A DNA stretch of 64,000 nt from Thunnus maccoyii (lineage: Eukaryota; Chordata; Actinopteri; Scombriformes; Scombridae). The stretch covers positions 8,308,990-8,372,989 of the forward strand of contig NC_056534.1 of assembly GCF_910596095.1 (NCBI RefSeq), in the 5' to 3' direction. The notes below the pieces were generated by a model. The model was not told the DNA's origin. It saw only the letters and a list, made by a program, of their open reading frames with translations, and did no database searches. Below, piece after piece: positions 23,239-34,600 of the stretch. Position numbers and translations under genes: made by a program. Position 1 is the stretch's first letter. Every line of letters starts with the position of its first letter.

Positions 23239-26200
23239 TTACTCAGGGGTTGTGTTGGATCTAAAGCGGACAACAGCATAGAGGACATGCGTTTGTTCTT
23301 GGGGCTGATGTGGCTGGACGGTGGTGTAGAGCGGATCTGTCTGGTTCTTAGACAAGTAAACTCTGCTATAGTGAAGGTCGTCCTGCTCTGTTGCTTGAGC
23401 TGAGATGTCTAGCTGATAAAGAAACAAAATATATAATAGTACACTATGTTGTATTTAAAGTTTTGGCTGATCCTCCAAAGCAATATGGAACAATTCCAAG
23501 TAGAACACAACTGATAATGGTTTTGGAAGAGATATTAAATGAGTGTAACAGCAGATATTTTGTAACTTCACATTCCAGTTTGTATGACTAAGTCGATGAA
23601 TAACAATAAAAATACTTTTCCCCATTTAGGGTTTCTCCAAGAGCATTATCAACACTGAAAATAATGATAAACAATGTTTAGTAAAGAAATAAGAACCTGC
23701 AAGAAAAGCATTTAAACAGGGTTGTTGTCAGTAATGTTATGTTATGTGGCAGAATTGTTTAAATTATTTTATTTTACCTGCTCCATATTGTCTGATGTTT
23801 CAAGTCTAGGAGAACGGCTGGAGGACCTCTTTCTCCTGTTTAGTGAAATGAGTGAATATAAAAATGAATGATTGATGTCAGGTTAGTGTGTAAATGTCAT
23901 GACTCTGAAACAAAGCTCAGTGTTTCTCACCTAATCCAGAAGAAGACAGTGAGTGGTATTATAACCAGGAGAGCAGCAACAACTCCAACAGTTGCAGGAG
24001 TTGTTGCCATAACAACTTCAACAGTTGCAGGAGTTGTTGCCATAACAACTCCAACAGTTGCAGGAGTTGTTGCCGTAACAACTTCAACAGTTGCAGGAGT
24101 TGTTGCCGTAACAACTTCAACAGTTGCAGGAGTTGTTGCTGTAACAACTCCAACTGCTGCTGTTGATGTTCCTGTGGTACTTTGGACAGTGAGAGTCTTT
24201 TCACCAGAGCTGCTGTCTTGGTGGGTTTTGACAGCACATGAGTAGTTTCCTGCATGTTGAATGCTGACTGGGTCTAGAACCAGGTGTTTGTTTTGGTTCT
24301 CTGGCACCGTCAGAGGTCGACTGTTCAAGTACCAAATGTAGTTTGTGTCGTCAGTCAGAGGACAGCTGGTACTGCAGGTCAGTGTGACTCTCTGGCCCTC
24401 TGTCACCACAGCAGGATGCAACTTAACTTCCAAGTCTGAAAGATTATTAGATTAGTCAGTAAATGTAAAAGAGACGTATCATCTCAAACGTCCTCATACC
24501 TAAATTACAAACTAGGTTTGTCACTGTCCTTCAAAACAACTCAGATGACATGATGATAAAAAAAAGAACAACTCATATACAGTAAGTGTTTTCTAATCTG
24601 CCACTCCTATGTTTAAGGTACAGACAGGTTTAGGTAACTAAAACTACAGTACTTAGTTAAAATCACCATCATGGTTTATAAAATGCTTTGTAGAAGATGA
24701 GACATGAAGCACAGACTCCTGTGTCAGAGTCACAGCCTTTGTAGGCTCATCCATCCATTCTGATCTCCTCTCTAACTATGGTGGCTGAGAGAGCTCAATG
24801 CACTGCAACTTATTAAAACACAAACAAATGAAGATCTTCAACTTTTTGACACATATGTTACATAAAGAAATACACTGTAAATAAATAAACAATGCAAACT
24901 GTACAGAGTAGTAAATAGGCTTGTAGGTTACACACAAAATCAAATTTGAAACTAAAACAAACATTGTTATCTCAATTTTGAACACCAGAAAGCAAATCCT
25001 GACATCAGTTTTTCATGTCCCCCAGACACTTCTTTATTTCAGTAACTTCCCTTTTATTTGCTTGTGTTTCCTATATTTGAAGCACATTTCTTTATACTGT
25101 GTGTCACAGTGGTGAGCATGTTTTCTTCATTTGCCTGTTAACATGCATTTTTTTTTTGAAGTTGCAGCATGTTGAGCTCTCTCTCTCTACTACATTGTTT
25201 TAGTGGAGATACAACTTCTACAATGATTTGCCACATTTAAATATGCATGATGTTTTAATGAAACCATTGAGACAGTAGACAGAATACAGGCTCCTAATTC
25301 AGCCAAAGTTGTGAAATTAAGATTTATCTGTTAAAGTTCTTAAAACAGTGAATAATTGGACCATGGCTTCACTGTGAATGATTTATTGTGTGATATTTAA
25401 GAAATCACTGGTCTGATTTTGACAAAACACAGATGCATCTTTACACTTTGTTGTTATGAATTGCAGGTGGTGCACGACCCTGCATACAGGTTATTGTGTG
25501 CACTTAATTTAGCTACAGTTACATCGTTTTGACTGTCTTTTGTTAGTGTTATCATATTAAGCATGAACCAGCTTTTAGTCTTCTTGTAGGTATTAAAGAA
25601 TAAAGTCTTCTGACTGCTGTTAGTACATGGTGAGAGAGCAGCACAGTTTCTATTGAAAAGTATACAGACAGGAATTACCTGAGACAATCAGAGTCACTCC
25701 AGGTGGATCACCCTTCCGTACTTCATCATCTTTTAGGAGTCTGAATGTGTATTTTGTTGAGTCAGTCTTCTTCAGGTTTTTGATTCTCAGGATGTGCTGG
25801 TTGTTCATGTTGTCATGATACTGCACGTGAACTGCATCCTCAGTCGGCTCCACAGCTTCCTCCTCACCACTTCTCTTTATTTTATACCAAACTTTAGACT
25901 CAGGCTGCTGGTTGTCAGGATGCAAATATTCACTTGAAATGTCCACTGAAGAGCCTTCCAGGGCGCAGATTCTCCTTCTGATATAATTTACACTCCAGCA
26001 GTTATTATAATCAACACCTGAAATATAGATTAAAGACTTAAAATAGGGTCACTCTAAATAACTGCTAAAGTAGCCTTGCCTAATACTTAAATAAAAAAAT
26101 CTGTGGTAGAAGTTCAGGTGTTTTTTATAAATCATGTTTTCTGCAAATCAGGAAATATCACACAATGTGAAAGCAGCTAAAGCGCCTCTTTAAACACCTC

Positions 26201-28322
26201 ATATTGATCTTTTATAAAAAATTAAAAACATTGTTTGGATTTATACTGAAGCTTGCATTTAATTTTTCTTTATGGTACAATCTCTAAAATGAAATGGTTA
26301 AGTATTTTTAAATTTCTAATGTGTAATTATTGTGTAATTATTATGTGTTGTCATTATACAGACTGTGATTTACATCTTCACAAGCGAGTCATATCAACTG
26401 AAACACTAATCAGCAGTTCATGTCATGTTTAATAAGACACACTGGTTACCAGCAGATCACCTCCATCACTGACTAAATCATAAGTCAGATAATAGATTAA
26501 TAACACTACAAAGAAAATGAAAATGAGGTTGAATCAACACCTCTGAAATATATTTCATGTTGCCCAATAAACATACAAACTAAAGACAAATGTACCATCC
26601 TATAATATAACAGTAATAACAGACTGTAAGTTGGTTTATACTCACAGACTTCAGCAGAGTGCAGATCCTCGTGGTCTTTGACAGCACAGGAGAAGATATC
26701 AGGAGAGAAGTTGGGAACTGAAAGCTGCTGTTTCTTCTCAGACATTAAGAGTCTGTTCTTGTACCATCTATAGGCAGTTTGGTTGTCAGCCAGTGGACAG
26801 CTGGTGTTACAGGTCAGTCTAACATGATTCACCTCTGCAGGAGTCCTTTGTAGACCTACTTCTGTTAAGAGATGTTAAAAACATTTTTCAACAGTTTATG
26901 TGTCATGTTGAATTAAATAAAAATAATATATTGATTACAAAATTAGTGCAGAAAAGAAGAATGTGTAGAATTGTAGTAAGCATGTCAGTAACATAGTAAA
27001 ATTAGAAAAGAAAGAAAGCAAAGATATGACAATTAGATGACTGTTCTTAAAATATTGTTTTAAAGGTGTTCTAGGTGTGGGTGGTGGGAGTGGTGTTTGT
27101 GTAAATGTTTGTGGATGTTTGGAGAAAGTTAACCTCTGGGATATGTGATGGAGCAGGACTCATTCACTGATGTCTGCTTTTCAGAACACATTCTTCCTTC
27201 AGCGTAGGTCACAGTAAAGCAGGTCGATGTGACAGAATCTGAACAAAAACAAATAACATTTAGTAATTTAACTGGTAAACACTTAGTTACAGTATTTCAT
27301 AGGCTTTACAATTTAAGGCAAAGCTTAAATAGTAAAAATATTCCTGAAAGTGTTTAACTTGAAGTTTTGTAACATGAAAAGGAGCCAAATGTTGTCACTC
27401 ACCCACTGAGACTTCAGGAGCTCTGAGATGCTCGTAGCCTTTGATAGCACAGGAGTATCTGACTGCTTCCTCACTGCTGACCAGCTGTTGGTACCAGGGA
27501 GACCAGTCCTGATAGAGAAACTCTCTGTTCTTGTACCAGATGTAGGCTGCAGGGTTTTCAATCGGAGGACAACTGGAGCTACAAATCAGTGATACTGTCT
27601 TTCCCTCTGTGGCAGGAATCACCTTCACCTGCAGGTCTGAGATGATGGTGAATAATGTAAGAATTCATATTCTGATTTCATTCTTAAAGTAATACATTAG
27701 TGAAAACCACCGTACCTGTAACACGGAGGAAGATTGTACTTTGTATGCAGTCTTGTGGGTTTTCTGCACTCTCACTACAGCAGTAAGACTTTGCATCATT
27801 GTCTGTCAGATCTTTGATTGTTAGAGTTGGATGACTCTCTTCAGACATGTTGTACGTAACACGATTTCCATCTGCAGAGAGCTCACTGAGAACAAGCTTG
27901 GAGCCAGCCTGGTATACAATGAACCATTTCCTGCTTGAAGTGGGATGTTGAGCTGAGCAGGGCAGATCCACTGATGAACCCTTTAAGGCACAGATGCTTT
28001 TGGCTTGTACCTGAACCCCTTTAACAGAAGCATTGATTCATAATTATAACATTCTTCTAGTACTAATCACTAAATATTGATAGTATGAAATAATGTAAAT
28101 GAAGGACATTTGATGTATAATCTGCAATTTTCTTCAAGTTGTTCACATTTTAACTCCTTTAATCAAGTAAATCATTATTTTTTTTTACAGATTACAGTTA
28201 ATAATCTCATATTGTATATATCATGTTAACAGTCATTATATAAGAAGAAATAAACAATAATTCATACCTGAGATGCACAGAATGAAAGCCATAAACACAC
28301 AGCCAGCTTCTGCCAACAACAT
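23239..28322 (-). CDS. Ig gene 2: CD22/SIGLEC-like inhibitory receptor with long stalk
   Basis: Nine exons on the minus strand: 28268-28322 signal peptide, 27716-28018 V-set, 27403-27636 C2-set, 27134-27238 half V, 26646-26861 C2-set, 25679-26017 V-type without canonical Cys, 23931-24435 C2-set plus stalk plus transmembrane helix, 23778-23835 basic tail exon, 23239-23412 tail. The frame is open for 662 residues. The transmembrane exon is 165 nt longer than in gene 1 because of five 11-residue repeats (TATTPATVEVV type) between Ig domain and membrane; their Thr richness suggests an O-glycosylated stalk. The tail exon is 21 nt shorter in frame, removing the segment with the membrane-proximal tyrosine (VYEDI in gene 1). 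ITIM-like LHYSRV and VLYAVV remain, with LYTTV between them. Architecture and phases otherwise match gene 1. Confidence 0.78.
23978..24142 (-). repeat. 33-bp coding minisatellite, five units, in Ig gene 2 stalk
   Basis: Five direct 33-bp units, each encoding an 11-residue TATTPATV(E/G)VV-type repeat, followed by a partial unit. Each unit contains the inverted pair AACAACTCC / GGAGTTGTT (AACAACTTC in some units), able to form a hairpin. Genes 1 and 3 have no extra unit and the gene at 57719 has two. Confidence 0.9.
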
Positions 28323-28553
28323 GGCTGTTGTAGTCCCTCCGCTTCTAAACACAAAGTTGATTATATTATTTTTTTAATGGCCTTACCACACCTGCTGCAT
28401 TTATGAAAGCTCATAAAACATCAAAACTATAAATAAATGGTCAAAATCAACAGCAGTCCTCTTACAGAGTAAAGACTTAAGAGGACAGAATGGACTGTTG
28501 GTCATTGTGAGAGTTGCGGGCAGACGTACAGCATGAAGCTCTGACACCTAAAA

Positions 28554-28580
28554 TTCACTTCCTTCCTGCTTCTTCCTCTA
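28554..28580 (-). promoter_or_regulatory. Candidate ETS/PU.1 cluster upstream of Ig gene 2
   Basis: Same GGAA-rich run as at 20388-20415, unchanged, about 230 bp upstream of the gene 2 start codon. Confidence 0.35.
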
Positions 28581-29146
28581 GTACAGAATCTACCTCACAT
28601 AGTTCAGTATTTATTTGATGTCATATTCTGACAAGGAAAACTCTGACTTTAATTTGTGGATGTCATTATATTTCTTACTCTGTATCTCATCACAATTATT
28701 ACTGTTATTTTCTGTTTTTACAGTGTATTGGTTCTTCATGCCAGATATTTTAGTGTTAAACTGCATTATATTTTCATTGAAAAGCTGTAAAAACTACTGA
28801 CGTGAGAACAGAGAGATGTGAAGCTGTCTATGGATGGTGATGGTGGTTTCTGTGGTGGAAACTGCAGAAGTTTATGGTAACTTAAAACACTGCAGAGCAT
28901 GCAGAATAGGACTAATAATAGTATAATATGTTGTACATGAAGGACATCTGAAGAGCTCATTCTGCCAGATGAAGTGAAAATCTTGAGAGAATTTTTTTTA
29001 ATTCTTCCTTTCTGTTTTCTGTATCAATCTGCAGTTTTCTACAAATTGTCCACACTATAACTCTTAAACTCCATTAAACATGTTATGTGTATGTCTTACA
29101 GTTTACAGTAAATGATCATTACATCAGAGAGGATAAACATTTATAC

Positions 29147-29201
29147 CTGAGATGTTGGGGCTGAAACCAGTAAACACACATCCAACTTCTGCCAACAAAA
29201 T
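29147..29201 (-). pseudogene. Relic duplicate signal-peptide exon upstream of Ig gene 2
   Basis: Homologous to 20987-21041. The initiator ATG has become ATT, so it cannot serve as a coding first exon. Confidence 0.5.
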
Positions 29202-30013
29202 GGTTGTTTTAGTTCCTTGCTTCTAATCAGTGGACATTTTTCACAGCAAACACTTTGACTTGTCAAAGCAGAAAAATTACAGGTGTAAATAATAACATTA
29301 ATGTTGGCACCCATACTGGGTCTGTAAGTTGATTATAACAGTGTTTGTATCTGCTACATCATAACTGCTGATCTTACTGAAGAGTCTAAATTAAGAGCAG
29401 GTTTATAGACAAATGACTGAAGCCAGAATGGACTGTTGGTCAGTGTGAGGGTGACTAGCAGACATGCTGCATGTAGCTCTGATACCAAAAATAAACCTCC
29501 TTCCTCATTATAATTCTTAATAAAAAGAAACCACAGATAAACAATCTATGTAGTGCAGCAGTTGTTTAGTTATTTGATGTCATATTTTAACATGGAGAAC
29601 CTTCATATTTACTTTAAGGTGTCATTGTTTCTCATTTTTAAGTAATGTATCGGCTCATCATGTAACATGCAGCAGTGTACAGCTGCATCAAGTTATCATA
29701 AAAAGGTGTCAAAGTTGTCAGCGTTGGTCAGAGAGGTGTGAGACTGTCTGTGTTTGTTTCATGGTGAGAAAAAAAACACTTGTGAAGAGGAAGCTGCAGA
29801 CATAGTTTTTATGATCACATCATACACTGCAGAACATGCAGAGTAGAACATGTTTCTGAGAGCAAAATAAGTTTTACAAAAGCATTTTTACAGTTATAGC
29901 TGCAAATCAAACAGAAAGCACAGTAATACAACATGAAACACAACATAGCACACTTCTATAAGTATTCTGTTCTCAATGATGAAACATGTCCGTCAACAAT
30001 CCACAACAAATCT

Positions 30014-31640
30014 AAAAATCTGTACAAAGCAAGACAGCATGTGAAAATGTGGTCCAAATATATACATCATACTTCATCTCATTTAAATGTTCTCTGTGTG
30101 TTCCACTGATGAGGGACACAAGCCAAAACACATATGTATCACAATAATTGTTCTCTACATTGCAAGTGTTGTCTTCTTTCTAGCAAATGTGAAAAAGTCT
30201 TCAGATACACTCGATCTGCTGTCTCAAAGTGTTCAGTACTTTTGGGTAACTGATGCTAAACGTGGAGTGGAGTGTACTGGTGCCAGAGATTAGAAACCTT
30301 GAAATGTGACATTGAAGTCTGGCATATATCATGCAGAAAGGTTTTCCACTGTGAAACATCTCACCAAGATTTATTAACATCAGACCTGTGGTGTGTCAGA
30401 TACACCCCAACACTATATGTGTATTGAAGGGTTGTTGAAAATAGTACTGTTCAAGATGAGCAAGGTCACTAAGTGGATCTTGAATCAATTGTAATCATTG
30501 ATCACTTTGGGGTCCTGTTGGGTCTAAAGTTGACAACAGCACAAGCAACATCCTCCTGGTCTTTAGGCTGGTGTGGCTGGACGTTGGAGTAGAGAGGATC
30601 TGTCTGGGTCTCAGAGAAGTAGACTCTGCTACAGTGAAGATCATCCTGCTGTGTTGGTTGGGCTGAGATGTTTTCATTCACAGGACCAGGGTTTAACTGA
30701 TGAGAAGACAAGACAAATAATATTAGTTAACATTGTGGGGCATTAAACCTCTAATAATAAGGAGTAACTGCTGACCTCACAGCCTTAGAAGGATAATTAG
30801 TTTGTCCAAAATATGTTTATTTTCTTTTACAGATAGTTTTTAGGTCAGAGTAATCTTCATGATATCAATGATAAATGATTAATGAGTGAATGAATGATTG
30901 ATCCATATCAAATGATTTACAAATGGCTGATTTGTGTTGGAAGACTAATGTAGCTGTGTAATGTGGACTGCAGTAGAAGAAATTTTAGCTCTACAGCACA
31001 TCTACGCTGCAAAATTTGGACCCATAAAACTAATGATACTGTACAATGTAGTTCTGTGTTGTTTTGTGTAACTTGAAGGATCATCTCATCTGAGGAGAAA
31101 CAGGACAGATGAAGGTGATGTTTTCCTAATGCAGCAGAATTTAAAATATTCTGTTCTTTGAGAAGGAACCGCAAATCCTGCACACTCAGGTAAAAATTCC
31201 TACTTTCTTGAAAGTCTACGAAGGCCCGAAGTGTTTTTAATTAATTAAGTAAAAATGACCTACAATGTGAGTTTTAAATCTTAGTGACCTGTCATTAAAG
31301 TCAAACTGAAAATTGAATTCGCTCCGCTTTTTCTGAAAGGAAATATAAACAATCATGAAACTGCAGATATCGTGTATAATTCTCAATGTTTCAGAAGAAG
31401 CTCAAACCGTTTTTGGACATATTTGCGGAAACAGTGTCTTAGCTTCAGGCCTGTGGGTGGGTGTTTCCCTTTGTAGCGATTGACTGACATTTGAATGCTG
31501 TCATTGTAAGGAGACACGCTGTCAGCTTGCTGCTGCTCAACTGACTAGAGCACGTCATACTCTGTATAGCCTTTAATGTTGCTGATAAAGGGAAAAAAAC
31601 ATCTTGTATCAGGACGTTTTTTCCCCTGATCAACAGTTTG
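30014..31640. repeat. Type-2 tail block, copy 1 (donor of the gene 3 tail exon)
   Basis: About 1.63 kb near-identical to 37873-39490. It contains the type-2 cytoplasmic tail exon (30502-30696). It ends at an imperfect inverted repeat (31578-31603 against 31613-31634) directly at the junction where type-1 gene sequence begins (about 31643). It is missing after gene 1. No other exon was found in it. Confidence 0.75.
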
Positions 31641-34600
31641 TCAATGAATAACAATAAAAATACTTTTCCCCATTTAAGGTTTCTCCAAGAGAATTATCAA
31701 CACTGAAAATAATGATAAAACAGTGTTTAGTAAAGAAATAACCTGCAAGAAAAGCATTTAAACAGGGTTGTTGTCAGTAATGTTATGTAATTTAGCAGAA
31801 TTATTTAAATTATTTTATTTTACCTGCTCCATATTGTCTGATGTTTCAAGTCTAGGAGAACGGCTGGAGAACCTCTTTCTCCTGTTTAGTGAAATGAGTG
31901 AATATAAAAATGAATAGATGATGTCAGGTTAGTGTGTAAATGTCATGACTCTGAAACAAAGCTCAGTGTTTCTCACCTAATCCAGAGGAAGACAGTGAGT
32001 GGTATTATAACCAGGAGAGCAGCAACAACTCTTGCAACTGCTGCTGTTGATGTTCCTGTGATACTTTGGACAGTGAGAGTCTTTTCACCAGAGTTGATGT
32101 TTTGGTGGGTTTTGACAGCACATGAGTAGTTTCCTGCATGTTGAATGCTGACTGGGTCTAGAACCAGGTGTTTGTTTTGGCTCTCTGGCACCGTCAGAGG
32201 TCGACTGTTCAAGTACCAAATGTAGTTTGTGTCGTCAGTCAGAGGACAGCTGGTACTGCAGGTCAGTGTGACTCTCTGGCCCTCTGTCACCACAGCAGGA
32301 TGCAACTTAACTTCCAAGCCTGAAAGATTATTAGATTAGTCAATAAATGTAAAAGAGACGTATCATCTCAAAAGTCCTCATACCTAAATTACAAACTAGG
32401 TTTGTCACTGTCCTTCAAAACAACCCAGATGACATGATGATAAAAAAACAACTCATATACAGTAAGTGTTTTCTAATCTGCCACTCCTATGTTTAAGGTA
32501 CAGACAGGTTTAGGTAACTAAAACTACTGTACTTAGTTAAAATCACCATCATGGTTTATAAAATGCTTTGTAGAAGATGAGACATGAAGCACAGACTCCT
32601 GTGTCAGAGTCACAGCCTTTGTAGGCTCATCCATCCATTCTGATCTCCTCTCTAACTATGGTGGCTGATAGAGCTCAATGCACTGCAACTTATTAAAACA
32701 CAAACAAATGAAGACCTTCGTCTTTTTGACACATATGTGACATAAAGAAATACACTGCAAATAAATAAACAATGCAAACTGTACAGAGTAGTAAATAGGC
32801 TTGTAGGTTACACACAAAATCAAATTTGAAACCAAAACAAACATTGTTAGCTCAATTTTGAACACCAGACAGCAAATCCTGACATCAGTTTTTTATGTCC
32901 CCCAGACACTTCTTTATTTCAGTAACTTCCCTTTTATTTGCTTGTGTTTCCTATATTTGAAGCACATTTCTTCATACTGTGTGTCAAAGTGGTGAACATG
33001 TTTTCTTCATTTGCCTGTTAACATGCATTTTTTTGAAGTTGCAGCATGTTGAACTCTCTCTCTCTCCTACACTGTTTTAGTGGAGATACAACTTCTACAA
33101 TGATTTGTCACATTTAAATATGCATGATGTTTTAATTAGACCATTGAGACAGTAGACAGAATACAGGCTCCTAATTCAGCCAAAGTTGTGAAATTAAGAT
33201 TTATCTGTTAAAGTTCTTAAAACTGTGAATAATTGGACCATGGCTTCACTGTGAATGATTTATTGTGTGATATTTAAGAAATCACTGTTCTGATTTTGAC
33301 AAAACACAGATGCATCTTTATACTTTGTTGTTATGACTTTCAGGTGGTGCATGACCCTGCATACAGGTTATTGTGTGCACTTAATTTAGCTACAGTTACA
33401 TCGTTTTGACTGTCATTTGTTAGTGTTATCATATTAAGCATGAACCAGCCTTTAGTCTTCTTGTAGGCATTAAAGAATAAAGTCTGCTGACTGCTGTTAG
33501 TACATGGTGAGGGAGCAGCACAGTTTCTATTGAAAAGTATACAGACAGGAATTACCTGAGACAATCAGAGTCACTCCAGGTGGATTACCCTTCCGTACTA
33601 CATCATCTTTTAGGAGTCTGAATGTGTATTCTGCTGAGTCAGTCTTCTTCAGGTTTTTGATTCTCAGGATGTGCTGGTTGTTCATGTCAAGATACTGCAC
33701 GCGAACTGGATCCTCAGTCGGCTTCACAACTTCCTCCTCAGTACTTCTTTTTATTTTATACCAAACTTTAGACACAGGCTGCTGTTTGTCAAGATACAAA
33801 TATTCACTTGAAATGTCCACTGAAGAGCCTTCCAGGGCGCAGATTCTCCTTCTGATATAATTTACACTCCAGCAGTTATTATAATCAACACCTGAAATAT
33901 AAATTAAAGACTTAAAATAGGGTCACTCTAAATAACTGCTAAAGTAGCCTTGCCTAATACTTAAATAAAAAAATCTGTGGTAAAAGTTCAGGTGTTTTTT
34001 ATAAATCATGTTTTCTGCAAATCAGGAAATATCACACAATGTGAAAGCAGCAAAAGTGTCTCTTTAAATACTTTATATGGCTCCTTTACAAAAAGTGTAA
34101 AACATTGTTTGGATTTATACTGAAGCTTGAATTTATTTTGTCTTCATGGTACAATCTCTAAAATGAAATGTTTAAGTATTTTTAAATTTCTAATGTGTAA
34201 TTATTGTGTAATTATTATGTGTTGTCGTTATACAGACTGTGATTTACAGCTTCACAAGCGAGTCATATCAACTCAAACACTAATCAGCAGTTCATGTTGT
34301 CTTTAATAAGACACACTGGTTACCAGCAGATCACCTCCATCACTGACTAAATCATAAGTCAGATAATGGATTAATAACACTACAAAGAAAATGAAAATCA
34401 GGTTGAATCAACACCTCTGAAATATATTTCATGTTGCCCAATAAGCATACAAACTAAAGACAAATGTGCCATCCTATAATATAACAGTAATAACAGACTG
34501 TAAGTTGGTTTATACTCACAGACTTCAGCAGAGTGCAGATCCTCGTGGTCTTTGACAGCACAGGAGAAGATATCAGGAGGGGAGTTGAGAACTGAAAGCT

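Noticed and set aside
23978-24142. CRISPR-like array
   Set aside because: The repeats are directly adjacent without unique spacers, are in codon phase, and lie in a vertebrate exon.
23959-24255. Minus-strand frame rich in Leu and Gln across the minisatellite
   Set aside because: It is the alternative frame of the stalk repeat in Ig gene 2, whose Thr/Val frame is continuous with Ig and transmembrane coding.
30087-30293. Plus-strand 68-codon open frame, repeated at 37945-38151
   Set aside because: Openness in both copies is explained by their recent duplication. There is no recognisable domain, and the underlying DNA looks like an old element remnant.
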